Shown in pieces: positions 6,706-17,129 of a stretch of 22,228 nt of DNA. The notes beneath the pieces were generated by a model. The model saw only the letters and a program-made list of their open reading frames with translations, did not search any database and was not told the DNA's origin. Source of the DNA: Metamycoplasma auris (GTDB lineage Bacteria; Bacillota_I; Bacilli_A; Mycoplasmatales; Metamycoplasmataceae); NCBI RefSeq assembly GCF_003253435.1, contig NZ_QKUB01000009.1:1-22228 (forward strand), read 5' to 3'. Numbering within the stretch: position 1 is the first letter of the stretch; each line of letters opens with the position of its first letter. The position numbers and the translations under genes were made by a program.

Positions 6706-8862
6706 TTAATTGCCTTGAAGAAGTTCCACACTTAAATCATTATTATCAACTGAAATTCCAATTGCTAAATCTTCTTTAATTTTATTGCTTAAGATTAGAT
6801 CAGCAATCTTGTTTTCAATGTTATTTTGAATATATCTTTTTATGTTTCTAGCTCCAAAAGCAGGATTGTAAGCTCTTGTTGCAATGAATTGTGCAACTTC
6901 ATCGTCATAAACTAAATTAATCTTGGTGTTTTCTTTCATTCTTTTATCTAATTTATCTAATTCTAATTTAACTATTTCTTTAATGTTATTCAATCCTAAG
7001 TAATCAAAAGGAATAATTTCATCAATCCGATTGATAAACTCAGGTTTAAATTTCTTTAGTAAGATTGCATTTAGTTCTTCTTTAGTTGGCATGCGATTGA
7101 TTATTTCTTCAGAAGCAATGTTTGAAGTCATAATAATGATTGTGTTTTTAAAGTTTATTTTTCTACCTTTGTTATCAGAAAGAATACCATCATCTAATAT
7201 TTGAAGTAATATATTTAAGACATCAATATGTGCTTTTTCAATTTCATCAAAAAGAATAATTGAATAAGGATTCTGTTTTACTTTTTCACTTAAATGCCCA
7301 CCATTATCTTCATATCCAATATATCCCGGAGGTGAACCTATTAATTTTGAAGTGGAATGTTTTTCCATATACTCAGACATATCAAGTCTAATAATATGGT
7401 TTTCATCATCAAATAAATTCGAAGCTAGGACTTTAGCTAGTTCAGTTTTACCAACTCCTGTAGGCCCTAGAAATAGGAATGAACCAATTGGACGATTTGG
7501 ATCATTGATGTTTGCTTTACTTCTTTTAATAGCTTCAGAAACAAGTTTGATTGCTTCAGGTTGACCTTTAATACGTTTTTGTAAGTTTGCAGCTAGATTT
7601 AAAAGTTTTGTTTTTTGACTTTCAAGAAGTTTTGTTACTGGAATTTTTGTTCATTTGCTTACAATATTAGCTACTTCTTCTTCATCAATAGTTTCTTTAA
7701 TTAATCGATTTTCAAGACCACTTAATTTATTTTCGATTATCTTCTTTGATTCTTCAAGTTGAGGAATTAAAACATACATAATTTTTGAAGCTTCAAGATA
7801 TTTACCTTCAGATTGCAAAATTGGTAGCTGTCTTCTTAGATCATCAATGTTATCTTTATTACTTGAGAGTTTTGCGATTAGTTCTTTTTCATGATTTCAT
7901 TGATTTATTAGTCTTGTATGCTCTTCTTTAAGATGATTTAGTGTTTCTTTAATGATTGCAATTCTTTCTTCGTTATTAGATATTTTTTTATCAACTGAAT
8001 TTTCAATTGCAGCTTTTTCAATTTCGAGTTTTGCAATCTCATAATTTAATTTTTCAATTGGTTCAGGTATATATTTCATTTCAGTTTTGATATTTGAGGC
8101 TGCCTCATCAATTAGATCAATAGCCTTATCTGGTAAAAAACGATCTGAGATATATCTTGCTGATAAATTTGCTGCTGCAACTAAAGCCTCATCTTTGATT
8201 TTTACTTCATGAAATGTTTCATAACGCTCTTTTATACCTCTAAGGATTGTAATTGTATCTTCAACAGATGGTTCATTGATATAGACCTTTTGCATTCTTC
8301 TTTCTAGAGCTGAATCTTTTTCAATGTGTTTACGATATTCATCAAGTGTTGTTGCACCAATTAAATGCAGTTGACCACGAGCCATCATTGGTTTTAGCAT
8401 GTTGGCAACATCGATTGTACTCTCACCACTTTGACCTGCTCCTACAATCATATGAATCTCATCAATGAATAAGATAATATCACCATTTGCTTCCTCAATC
8501 TTTTTAAGGATTGATTGAATTCGTTCTTCAAATTGCCCCCTATAAGATGTACCGGCAATGATTGATGATATATTTAATTCATATACTTTCTTATTTTTTA
8601 GATTCTCAGGAACTTGATTCTCAATGATTTTTTGTGCTAGACCTTCAACAATTGCAGTTTTACCTACTCCAGGTTCACCGACAAGTACAGGATTATTTTT
8701 TGTTTTGCGTGAAAGAATTCTTACTAGTGATCTAATTTCTTCATCACGATTGATAACTAATTCCAATTTGCGCTCTAGTGCTAATTGGGTTAGATTTCTT
8801 CCAAATTGATTTAAAGGATCTTTAATTTCTTTATCTTCTGCTGGAACCCATGATGCATGCAT
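6706..8862 (-). CDS. clpB: ClpB disaggregase, short form without N-domain
   Basis: ClpB is a hexameric AAA+ unfoldase that pulls proteins out of aggregates with DnaK. This one is 718 residues, shorter than the usual ~860 because it begins at the first ATPase module; there is no N-terminal double-repeat domain. ATPase 1: Walker A GEPGVGKT (62-69), pore-loop segment SYRG (106-109), Walker B LFIDEIH (DE 134-135). A coiled-coil middle domain spans about 275-400 and marks it as ClpB rather than ClpC or ClpA. ATPase 2: GPTGVGKT (466-473), pore loop GYIGY (513-517), Walker B with DE at 539-540, then the C-terminal small domain. Several Trp are UGA. The start is fixed by AAAGGAG nine bases upstream. 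CIRCE and a -10 box upstream show HrcA heat-shock control. It is a monocistronic gene, convergent with the tRNA. Confidence 0.97.
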
Positions 8863-8901
8863 AATCTAATCTCCTTTTGTATAATAGCTTAATCTAAAAA
8901 G

Positions 8902-8907
8902 ATTATA
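8902..8907 (-). promoter_or_regulatory. -10 box of clpB
   Basis: TATAAT on the minus strand lies 39 bases before the clpB ATG. The -35 region falls inside the CIRCE element and has no clear consensus, so bound HrcA would cover the promoter. Confidence 0.65.
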
Positions 8908-8915
8908 ACATAATT

Positions 8916-8942
8916 TTAGCACTCTAATTAATTAAGTGCTAA
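8916..8942. promoter_or_regulatory. CIRCE element (HrcA operator)
   Basis: TTAGCACTC, nine bases, AAGTGCTAA: the known consensus TTAGCACTC-N9-GAGTGCTAA with one changed base. HrcA binds it and represses heat-shock genes. It sits directly upstream of the clpB -10 box. Confidence 0.95.
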
Positions 8943-9034
8943 ATTATTTTTTCTTTTAGTTTGATGCAATATTTAGTTTTAAGAAAATTTAAGTATTAAA
9001 ATATTTACAGGTTATTTTAATTAAATATTTTAAT

Positions 9035-9040
9035 TATAAT
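9035..9040 (+). promoter_or_regulatory. -10 box of the ATP synthase operon
   Basis: TATAAT lies 12 bases before the ATG at 9053. No good -35 was found at normal spacing. A start about 7 bases after the box would leave a leader of only about 6 nt. Confidence 0.5.
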
Positions 9041-9052
9041 AACCACTTGAGC

Positions 9053-9529
9053 ATGATTATATTAGATGGAAAAAGATTTTGAGTTACCTATGCAACATTA
9101 AATATCAGTTTATTATTGATATTTTCAGCTATTGCATTTACAAATTATTCATTGCTAGCTGGTTATACTATAGGTATGGTTAGCTTTCTATTTTTTTTAT
9201 TAAGCCTTAAACTAATCTTGAAATTATTAAATAGTACAAAAACCAATAAAATAAATGTAGAAAAAAAGCTAAAAAGGAAATCTGGATTTTTTTTCTTTAT
9301 TGCATTTCTAATTTCTTTTTTAAGTTTGATTTTAAATATTGGTTTATTTACTTTATTTATTTGAATTAATTATTTGTATACTAAAAATTATCATGTTAGT
9401 TCAAATATAGCTTTTTTTCCATTTAATACAATAGCAATGACTTCTCCTTATTTACTTCTATCAGGATACATAATAATTTGAGGTTTCATTGCTTTAATCA
9501 AAACTAAAAATAAAAAGAAAGGAGAATAG
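9053..9529 (+). CDS. Membrane protein at the AtpI position of the ATP synthase operon
   Basis: This is 158 residues with four membrane segments (about 12-32, 35-58, 76-103 with UGA Trp104, and 130-150) and a basic loop at 60-75 and basic tail. In other bacteria the gene before atpB is atpI, which helps assemble the c-ring or carries Mg2+; this protein has that position and topology, but the sequence match is too weak to assign the name. The ATG at 9053 has no Shine-Dalgarno sequence and sits just 12 bases after a TATAAT box, so it may be translated from a nearly leaderless mRNA. Its TAG stop directly touches the ATG of atpB, and the atpB ribosome site AAAGGAG lies inside its last codons, indicating coupling. 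Confidence 0.7.
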
Positions 9530-10330
9530 ATGGACAAGCTAATAAATCTTCATTGATTTGGAGCATCAGAAATTAATGCTAATCAAATATTTTCATTAAT
9601 TGTTTTAATGTTTTTAATTCTTGTTTTATCAGTTTTAATCTTTATTGCAATTAAAAGACAGAAGATAAACAAAGCACCTAGCGGTGCAATCATATTAGTT
9701 GAAAGCATTGTCATTGGTGGAGATAATTTCTTTAGCGAAACCCATGAATCTAAGTTTGATAGGGCAAATCCATATTTAATATCACTTTTTGCTTTTATTT
9801 TCTTTGGAAACTTACTTTCAGTTATCGGATTAGCGCCAATTGGAACCAGTTTATCTGCAGTTTTAGCTGCTACAGTTGTTACTTGATTGGGCACAGCTGG
9901 TATTGGGATTGCATACAATAAGTTTAAATATATTATTAAATTACTTAACCCCCTTGAATTTGCTTCAAACTATTCGCCAATTATTTCACTTACATTTCGT
10001 TTATATGGAAATATTATTGGTGGGGTTGTGCTAGCTTCATTAACAACTATTTTTCTTAACAATATATGAGCAAAAATTATTGGAGTAACGCCAAATTCAG
10101 CAGCAACAACATTTAATCCATTTGGAATTTTAGTTATCCCTGCATTTAATTTGTACTTTGATATTTTTGCTGGAATGATTCAAGCGTTTGTATTTGTTGT
10201 TCTAACAATGTCATATTGAAGTCAGGCAGCAGAAGTTGACATTAAAGAGAAACATAAGAAAAAAATTAAAGATTGAAAAAAAGAGATCATTGCCAAGAAG
10301 CAAGAAGAGAATGCGATGGCAATAGGATAA
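9530..10330 (+). CDS. atpB: ATP synthase subunit a
   Basis: This is 266 residues. Subunit a is the Fo stator protein that forms the ion half-channels next to the c-ring. It has several membrane helices; the diagnostic helix reads SLTFRLYGNI, with the essential Arg at residue 157, and NPLEFAS precedes it. The C-terminal helix is followed by a long charged tail (from about 230, KEKHKKKIKDWKKE), longer than usual and probably on the cytoplasmic side. AAAGGAGAAT precedes ATG. Three or more UGA Trp codons interrupt it in the standard code. Confidence 0.95.
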
Positions 10331-10356
10331 AATTAGAAATAGGATAGGAGAGTATC

Positions 10357-10662
10357 ATGATTGATAAATTAGATAAAATTTCTGACACAATACTAAGTTT
10401 TAGTGACACTAAAGCAGGATTAAAAGATGGTAATTATCCATTTGCTTATGGACTAACAATGTTAGGAGCCGGACTTGCTATTTGTGGATCTGGTGTTGTT
10501 TCTTTGGGACAAGGTATTGCTGTTGCTAAGGCCTGTGAAGCAGTTGGAAGAAACCCTGAAGCACTATCAAAAGTTCGTACCTTATTAATTTTAGGTCTAG
10601 CAATTGTTGAAACAGCCTCAATTTATTGTTTAGTTGTTGCTTTATTATTAATTTTTGTTTAG
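10357..10662 (+). CDS. atpE: ATP synthase subunit c (proteolipid)
   Basis: This is 101 residues, with two membrane hairpin helices and the polar loop GRNPEA (64-69) that touches the central stalk; c-subunits form the rotating ring. An extra N-terminal 30 residues precede helix 1. The ion-carrying acid is Glu85 in helix 2 (AIVETASIY). Helix 1 has Gln52 in SLGQGIA, and Glu85-Thr86 with Tyr90 follow. This set matches Gln32, Glu65, Ser66 and Tyr70 of the Na+-binding Ilyobacter c-subunit, with Thr for Ser. AGGAG precedes ATG, and the gap from atpB is 26 bases. Confidence 0.96.
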   Translation: MIDKLDKISDTILSFSDTKAGLKDGNYPFAYGLTMLGAGLAICGSGVVSLGQGIAVAKACEAVGRNPEALSKVRTLLILGLAIVETASIYCLVVALLLIFV

Positions 10663-10710
10663 TCAAAAGATTAATAAAAATAAAATTAGAAATTAGTAAA
10701 GAAGCTAATT

Positions 10711-11271
10711 ATGAATATAAATTTTAATATGGTTGTAAAGTTGAATGCACATAGAGGGACAAATATTGATGAAGAACTAAGTAAAACATTTAGTGGTCTT
10801 TCGTTTAATTGAACTCTATTTGTTTTCTCACTTATTGTTTTAATGGTTGTGACGGCAATTATTACTTTTTTAGTGTATAAACCACTAAAAAAAATGGTTA
10901 AAGAACGTCAAAAATTTATTCAAGAGAATATTGATGCTTCAATAAAAGCTAAGGATGAAGCTCTAAAAATTCAAGAAGAACGTGATCTTAAGATCATTGA
11001 AGCAACAAACCAAGCAAAAACAATCATTGAAAATGCTAGAGCTGAAAGTGAAAGAATTGTAAACACTGGTGCAGAATCAGCAAAGAAAAAAGTTGAAATG
11101 ATGCTTGAACAGGCTGAAATTTTAATTTCAAAAAGAAGATCGCAATTTGATAAAGAGCAAAAGAAGATTGTTATGGAAAATGCAGTTGAAATTGCAAAAA
11201 AAATTATTGGACGTGAAATTAAAGATAGCGACAATATTAAATTAATTAATGAAGTAATAGATAAAACTTAA
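10711..11271 (+). CDS. atpF: ATP synthase subunit b
   Basis: This is 186 residues. Subunit b is the peripheral stalk that holds F1 to Fo. It has one membrane helix (about 35-55, including UGA Trp34 at its edge), then a long charged coiled coil (about 60-170, rich in Lys, Glu, Ala) that ends KKIIGREIKD, as b-subunits do where they meet delta. The N-terminus is longer than in E. coli (about 34 residues before the helix) and has no lipobox Cys. I chose ATG 10711 because AAAGAAG lies upstream; Met7 at 10729 is an alternative. Confidence 0.92.
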
Positions 11272-11280
11272 TTTTAAAAT

Positions 11281-11814
11281 ATGACTGAATTAAATGAAAT
11301 TATAAACAATTGAACGTTTGCTCTCTTTGATTTGGCAAGAGAATCTGATGAATTATTAAGTCAATTAAGTAATGACTGTGCAGATATTTTAAAAATTATC
11401 AAACAAAATAAAGAATATTTAAAGATATTAAATTCATTTGATTTACCAAATGAAAAAAAATACGAGATGATTGATAATGCTTTTTCTTCATATCATCCAT
11501 ACATAATTAATACGATCAAACTATCAGCAAAGAAACATATGGTTAAATATCTTGATATTATTCTTCATAATTTTATCGAACTGTCAAATGACAAGTTAAA
11601 TATTAAATATGGCTATGTGTATTCTACTAAGTATCTAAAAGAAAAAGAAATTACTAAATTACAAATGAAATTATCAAATAGATTTAAATCAAAAATAATA
11701 CTAACTAATATTATTGATGAAAACCTAATTGGAGGTATCAAAATCAAAGTTGATGAGTTTCTAATTGATAATTCAATACTAGGTAAATTGAACAAAATTA
11801 AATCATTAGTATAA
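11281..11814 (+). CDS. atpH: ATP synthase subunit delta
   Basis: This is 177 residues. Delta caps F1 and connects it to subunit b. The N-terminal helical domain (WTFALFDLARE, 11-21, with UGA Trp) and the C-terminal GGIKIKVDEFLIDNSILGKL are typical of the family. It begins 10 bases after the atpF stop with no visible Shine-Dalgarno site, so it probably depends on ribosomes finishing atpF. Confidence 0.92.
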
Positions 11815-11854
11815 AAAATAAAAAAGATAAAAAAATGATAAGAAAGGAATAATT

Positions 11855-13438
11855 ATGGCTATAAAACCAAGTGATTTATCCGCAATTATTAAAGATCAGA
11901 TTAAAAATTTTAATGAAACATTTACCTATGATGAAGTAGGTCGTGTTATCACTGTTGGTGATGGTATTGCTTTAGTTAGCGGACTAAACAACATTGAATA
12001 CGGCGAATTAGTAATTTTTGAATGTGGCATTGTTGGAATGGCACTAAATCTTGAAGAAGAATTAGTTGGAATTGTTGTTATGGGTGATGATAGAAATATC
12101 GTTGAAAACTCATCAGTTAAAAGAACACATGAAGTTATTTCTGTAAAAGTTGGCGATAATCTTCTAGGAAGAGTGGTTAATGGTTTAGCAAAACCAATTG
12201 ATGGAAAAGGGAAGATTGATGCTGAAATTAGCCGTCCAATTTTTAAAATAGCTCCTGGAGTTATGACTAGAAAAGAAGTTTCAGAACCTCTTCATACTGG
12301 AATATTAGCAATTGACGCTTTAATTCCAATTGGAAAGGGTCAACGTGAATTAATCATCGGAGATCGTCAAACTGGGAAAACAGCGATTGCAATTGATACA
12401 ATTCTAAACCAGAAAAACAAGGATGTTTATTGTATTTATGTTGCAATCGGGCAAAAGAATTCAACGATTACTCAGATTGTTGATCAATTAGCAAAAAATA
12501 ATGCACTAAAGTATACAGTTGTCGTTGCTACTTCAGCTTCAGATAGTGCTCCCCTTCAATATATTGCCCCATATACAGGTGTTACAATAGCTGAGGAATG
12601 AATGTCTAAAGGTAAGAATGTTTTAATCGTATACGATGACTTATCAAAACATGCTGTTGCATATCGTACTTTATCACTTTTATTAAGAAGACCCCCTGGA
12701 AGAGAAGCATATCCTGGAGATGTTTTCTATTTACACTCTCAACTTCTTGAGAGATCAGCTAAATTAGATGTTGATTATGGTGGAGGTTCGGTTACAGCAC
12801 TTCCTATCATTGAAACCCAAGCTGAAGATATTTCAGCTTATATTCCTACAAATGTAATTTCAATTACTGATGGTCAAATTTTTACCAAAGAATCACTATT
12901 TAATTCAGGGCAAAGACCTGCAATTGATGTTGGTTATTCAGTGAGCCGGGTAGGTTCAGCAGCACAAACAAAGATGACTAAAAAAATTGTTTCTAGTTTG
13001 AAATTAGAATTAGCTCAATACAATGAAATGCAAGCATTTTCACAATTTGGATCTGATTTGGATCAAAATACAAGAACAATTCTAGATCATGGTTCAAAAG
13101 TTTATGAATTACTAAAACAACCTCAATTTTCACCTTATTCAGCAGTACAGCAAATTATTATTTTATTCTGTGCTAAGTATCGTTTAATTAATGTTATTCC
13201 AAAGAATTTAATTACTAAATACTCAAAAGAACTTCTAACACATTTTGCAACGAATACTGACGCAACTAAAATATTGCGTAAAATCTATGAAGCATCTGAT
13301 TGAAGTAATGAATTAATTGAAGAAATATATGATCAAATTATTTTATTCAATGATTTATTCATTAAAACAATTCCTATGTATGTAGCAAGTAACTATAGTC
13401 CAATACCTGAGTTACCATGAAGAGTCTCCAAAAAATAA
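11855..13438 (+). CDS. atpA: ATP synthase subunit alpha
   Basis: This is 527 residues, somewhat longer than usual at the C-terminus. It is the non-catalytic nucleotide subunit of F1. Walker A GDRQTGKT is at 169-176; the catalytic arginine finger lies in VSRVGSAA (Arg365). UGA Trp250 follows TIAEE, where alpha subunits have the conserved EE-W/Y-F. AGAAAGGAAT precedes ATG. Its last codons overlap the start of atpG by 22 bases. Confidence 0.98.
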
Positions 13439-14295
13439 AACAACGAATTAATTCAATTAATTCAACAAAAAAAATCACAAAGGCAATGGAACTTGTTGCT
13501 GCTGCAAAATTTGCTAAAAACAAAAACATAATCAAAAACATTGAAGCTTATTTTCAAAACGTTGAAAGAATATTTATTGATTTAATCAAAAATACAAATC
13601 AGGATATTGATAAATTACTTAATGCTCACGCATGAAACTTTAAAGTAAAACGTAATTTATTCATTGTTTTTGGTAGTGATCTAGGGTTATGTGGTTCATT
13701 TAATTCTGAAGTCTACAAAAAAGTTATTGAAACAGTTAAAGCTGATGATATTCTAATTGTAATTGGAAGCAAATTACTTAGTTTAATTGAAAAAAACAAA
13801 AAATATCATATTATTCAAACCTTAATTCAAATCGGAGATAATCCAAACTATAATATTGCTCAAGTGGTCTCAAACAAAATATATGATGTTTTAGAAATCT
13901 CATTAATTAATTCAGTTAAACTAATTTATACTAAGTATGATAACCCCTTAAAATCAGATCCAATCGTACAAGAGATTTTTCCAATCTCAAAGGAAAAGAT
14001 TTCTGAATATGAAGATCAGCAAAATCTAAATGATGAAGTTTATAAGGAAATTATTTTTGAACCAAATCCTGAAACTATTTTAATTAATTCATTCAAAATT
14101 TTCTTTGAAGCTTCAATATATAATGCATTAATTAATTCAAAATTATCCGAAACAAGTCAAAGAAGAACAGCAATGGAACAAGCATCTGATAATGCTGAAG
14201 ATCTTATTGATGAATTAAAAAATCAATACAATAGCTCACGTCAATCAAAAATAACACAAGAATTAACTGAAATTGTTAACGGTTCAAATTCTTAA
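13417..14295 (+). CDS. atpG: ATP synthase subunit gamma
   Basis: This is 292 residues. Gamma is the rotor shaft inside alpha3beta3. The N-terminal helix IKQRINSINSTKKITKAMEL and the C-terminal helix with ASDNAEDLIDEL are the two conserved ends. The middle has the usual GSDLGLCGSFN. ATG lies inside the atpA 3' end in another frame, so it is translated by coupling; the weak GAG in the atpA end may serve as the ribosome site. UGA Trp73 splits it in the standard code. Confidence 0.96.
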
Positions 14296-14305
14296 GGAGA
14301 ATAAA

Positions 14306-15769
14306 ATGGCAAAGAAAACTGAAGAAAAGAAAATTAAAGATAACAAAGAAAAAATTGAATTAAATTATGGTGTTATTACTCAGATTATGGGTGCTGTTAT
14401 TGATGTGCGTTTTAAAGAAGGTAAGTCACCTAAGATGCTTAATGCTTTGCAAATTATTGATGAAAAAAACCCAGCTAATAATCAAATTCTAGAAGTTGCA
14501 CAACACATTGGGAATGATACGGTTAGAACCATTGCGATGAGTCTAACAATAGGTTTAAGAAGAGGGCTAAAAGTTTTAGATCTAGGAAAACCAATTTCTG
14601 CACCAGTAGGCGAAGAAATTCTTTCAAGAATGTTTAATGTTTTAGGTGAGCCTATTGATATGATGGAAGGTGAATTTAAAAACAGAATGCCAATTCATCG
14701 TAGTGCACCTGGATTTGAAGATCAAAAATCAACTCTTGAAATCTTTGAAACAGGAATTAAAGTTATTGATTTACTAATTCCATATATCAAAGGTGGAAAA
14801 ATTGGATTGTTTGGCGGTGCTGGGGTAGGTAAAACAGTTTTAATTCAAGAATTAATTAATAATATTGCCAAGCAACATGGTGGCTTATCTGTTTTTGCTG
14901 GAGTTGGTGAAAGAACACGTGAGGGAAATGATTTATATCATGAAATGAAAGCAAGTGGTGTTCTAAATAAAACCGCACTTGTTTTTGGACAAATGAATGA
15001 ACCTCCTGGCGCAAGAATGAGAGCACCATTTACAGCATTAACAATGGCTGAATATTTCAGAGATCAAATGGGACAAGATGTTTTATTATTCATTGATAAC
15101 ATCTTTAGATTTACACAAGCTGGTTCTGAGGTATCTGCACTTTTAGGAAGAATGCCATCTGCTGTTGGTTATCAACCTACTTTAGCAGTTGAAATGGGAC
15201 AACTACAAGAAAGAATTACTTCAACAAATAAAGGTTCGATTACTTCTGTGCAAGCAGTTTATGTACCCGCTGATGATTTGACTGACCCAGCGCCTGCTAC
15301 AACATTTACACACCTTGATGCAAAAACAGTGCTTGATCGTGATATTGCGGCTTTAGGTATTTATCCAGCCATTGATCCTTTAGGTTCTAATTCAAGAGTA
15401 ATGGATCCTAATATCATAGGTTTAGAACATTATAATGTAGCAAGAGAAGTTCAAAATATATTACAACGTTTCAAAGAACTCCAAGATATCATTGCTATCC
15501 TTGGAATGCATGAATTATCTGAAGAAGATAAAAAAATTGTTGCAAGAGCACGTCGTATTAGAAGTTTTCTCTCACAACCTTTCTTCGTAGCTGAAAAATT
15601 TAGTGGCATTAAAGGTAAGTTTATTAAACTATCTGACACAATAAGATCATTTAAAGAAATTCTTAGTGGTAAATATGATAGTCTACCTGAAGAAGCATTC
15701 TTATATGTTGGCACAATTGAAGATGTGATTGAAAAAGCTAAGGCACTTGGATACAAATTTGAAGAATAA
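14306..15769 (+). CDS. atpD: ATP synthase subunit beta
   Basis: This is 487 residues. Beta carries the catalytic sites. It has the P-loop GGAGVGKT (170-177), GERTREGND with the catalytic Glu, DNIFRFTQAGSEVSALLGR, and the C-terminal DELSEEDK-like segment (HELSEEDKK). A Lys-rich N-terminal extension of about 20 residues precedes NYGVITQIMGAVIDV. The start is fixed by AAGGAG seven bases before ATG 14306, ten bases after atpG stops; an in-frame ATG at 14273 inside atpG lacks this support. Confidence 0.98.
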   Translation: MAKKTEEKKIKDNKEKIELNYGVITQIMGAVIDVRFKEGKSPKMLNALQIIDEKNPANNQILEVAQHIGNDTVRTIAMSLTIGLRRGLKVLDLGKPISAPVGEEILSRMFNVLGEPIDMMEGEFKNRMPIHRSAPGFEDQKSTLEIFETGIKVIDLLIPYIKGGKIGLFGGAGVGKTVLIQELINNIAKQHGGLSVFAGVGERTREGNDLYHEMKASGVLNKTALVFGQMNEPPGARMRAPFTALTMAEYFRDQMGQDVLLFIDNIFRFTQAGSEVSALLGRMPSAVGYQPTLAVEMGQLQERITSTNKGSITSVQAVYVPADDLTDPAPATTFTHLDAKTVLDRDIAALGIYPAIDPLGSNSRVMDPNIIGLEHYNVAREVQNILQRFKELQDIIAILGMHELSEEDKKIVARARRIRSFLSQPFFVAEKFSGIKGKFIKLSDTIRSFKEILSGKYDSLPEEAFLYVGTIEDVIEKAKALGYKFEE

Positions 15770-15772
15770 TAT

Positions 15773-16144
15773 ATGAATAATAGAAATCTAAACTTAATTA
15801 TAAGTACACCAAATGGTGTGTACTATGAATCTAAAAGTCCAATTGTTACATTTAGCACAACCGAAGGACAAATTGGACTTATGAAAGATGCACTACCTTT
15901 TATTGCGGCCTTAGTACCATCACAAATCATTATTAAAGAAGAAAATAATACAAACAAGATTTTTTATATTGATAGTGGAATTGTTGAGTTTAAAAATAAT
16001 ATTCTTTCTTTAATTGTCAATGATATTGATACAAAACCAATTGATCTTGAAAAGAAATTTGAGCAAGCAAAACAAACCAAATACGCAATCATTGAAGAGT
16101 TGTATATTAAAAAGAAATTGGCTGAAAAAAATAACAAAATGTAA
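15773..16144 (+). CDS. atpC: ATP synthase subunit epsilon
   Basis: This is 123 residues. Epsilon joins gamma to the c-ring and can inhibit F1. The N-terminal beta-sandwich is visible (NLIISTPNGVYYESK, then TTEGQIGLMKDALPFIAAL), followed by a short charged helical C-terminal part. It begins three bases after the atpD stop, with GAAGAA from the atpD end as a poor ribosome site. It is the last gene of the operon. Confidence 0.94.
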   Translation: MNNRNLNLIISTPNGVYYESKSPIVTFSTTEGQIGLMKDALPFIAALVPSQIIIKEENNTNKIFYIDSGIVEFKNNILSLIVNDIDTKPIDLEKKFEQAKQTKYAIIEELYIKKKLAEKNNKM

Positions 16145-16146
16145 TG

Positions 16147-16185
16147 AAAAACAAGCAACTTTAATGTGAAATGTTGCTTGTTTTT
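16147..16185. terminator. Bidirectional terminator between the atp operon and the DHH gene
   Basis: AAAAACAAGCAAC and GTTGCTTGTTTTT form a perfect 13-bp stem with a 13-base loop and T-runs on both sides. It follows atpC by three bases on the plus strand and the DHH gene stop (16197) by 12 bases on the minus strand. Confidence 0.9.
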
Positions 16186-16196
16186 TGTTTGTAAAA

Positions 16197-17129
16197 TTAA
16201 TTGCTTATTTTAGAGTTGTTAATGTAATCTAAAATCTCATTTAAATTAGAGAGATTTTCTATAATAAATCCAGAGGAATTAAAGTGACCTCCACCTAAAA
16301 AATGATTTGCTACTTTAGAGACATTATAGTTAGTTTTTGATCTAATTTCACAACGGTAAACATTATTGATACTTCTAAGTATTGCCAAAGAGACTTCTGT
16401 ATTTGATAATTCAACAAATTTAGCAACAAGTGGACGCACAATATCATTCGAAACAACTTCATCTACAACTAAGTATGAAACAATACCTTTTACTTTTTTA
16501 TTGTTTATTGCATTAAATATGAAATCTAATTCATCGTTATTTAATTGCATCTTCTTAATAAGTTGAGAATAATTTAAATTGTTATCTAAAAGATATTGCA
16601 TGCACTCAAAAGTTTCGGAATTAACATTTCTTTCCTTAAAAAACTCAGTATCAGTAAGAATTGCCACACCTAATGCTTCTAGAACTTTTTCATTTACTTT
16701 AAGCTTTAATTCTTTAGCTAATTTAGTAATTAATTGTCCTGTTGCTGGTCAAAAGTCACCTCCAATTTCAAATAATCATTCATTTTCAAATGGATGATGA
16801 TCAATTTTTAGGGCTTTCTTTGTTATAACTCTTTGGTCATAAATTCTTTCTTTAGTTGAAGTATCAACTACTATTTTTAATGATTCACTGAAAAATTCAT
16901 CATCAACAAGATTTCCTTGTTTATTATCTAATAAAAAAAGTAAATTACGTGGATAATCAGATCCTGAGATTCTTACTTCCTTATCTTTTTCATTTAGCAA
17001 AATTAGATGTTGGAGTGCAACAGCAGAGCCTAAAGTATCACCATCAGGTTCAATGTGCGTACATAGTGTTATTTTCTTTGCTTCTTTAATGTATTTTCAA
17101 AAGTTATTAAATTTATTTTTTAAGTCCAT
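16197..17129 (-). CDS. nrnA: DHH-family phosphoesterase (NrnA/MgpA-like oligoribonuclease and pAp phosphatase)
   Basis: This is 310 residues, the usual length. NrnA-type enzymes break down short RNA oligonucleotides and, often, 3'-phosphoadenosine 5'-phosphate, using two metal ions. Metal motifs are visible: H-I-E-P-D-G-D (His25, Asp29, Asp31), VVDTS (Asp89), the DHH motif at 110-112 (IDHHPF) and in the DHHA1 domain GGGH (279-282), followed by FNSSGF. AAGGAAG precedes ATG. The start overlaps the last 10 bases of the p69 permease gene, so it is the last gene of that operon. Whether it cuts RNA, pAp or cyclic dinucleotide products cannot be told from sequence. Confidence 0.88.

Noticed and set aside
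14273..14305. Upstream ATG for atpD inside the atpG end
   Set aside because: It has no ribosome site, while AAGGAG stands at the right distance from ATG 14306 and family members begin there.
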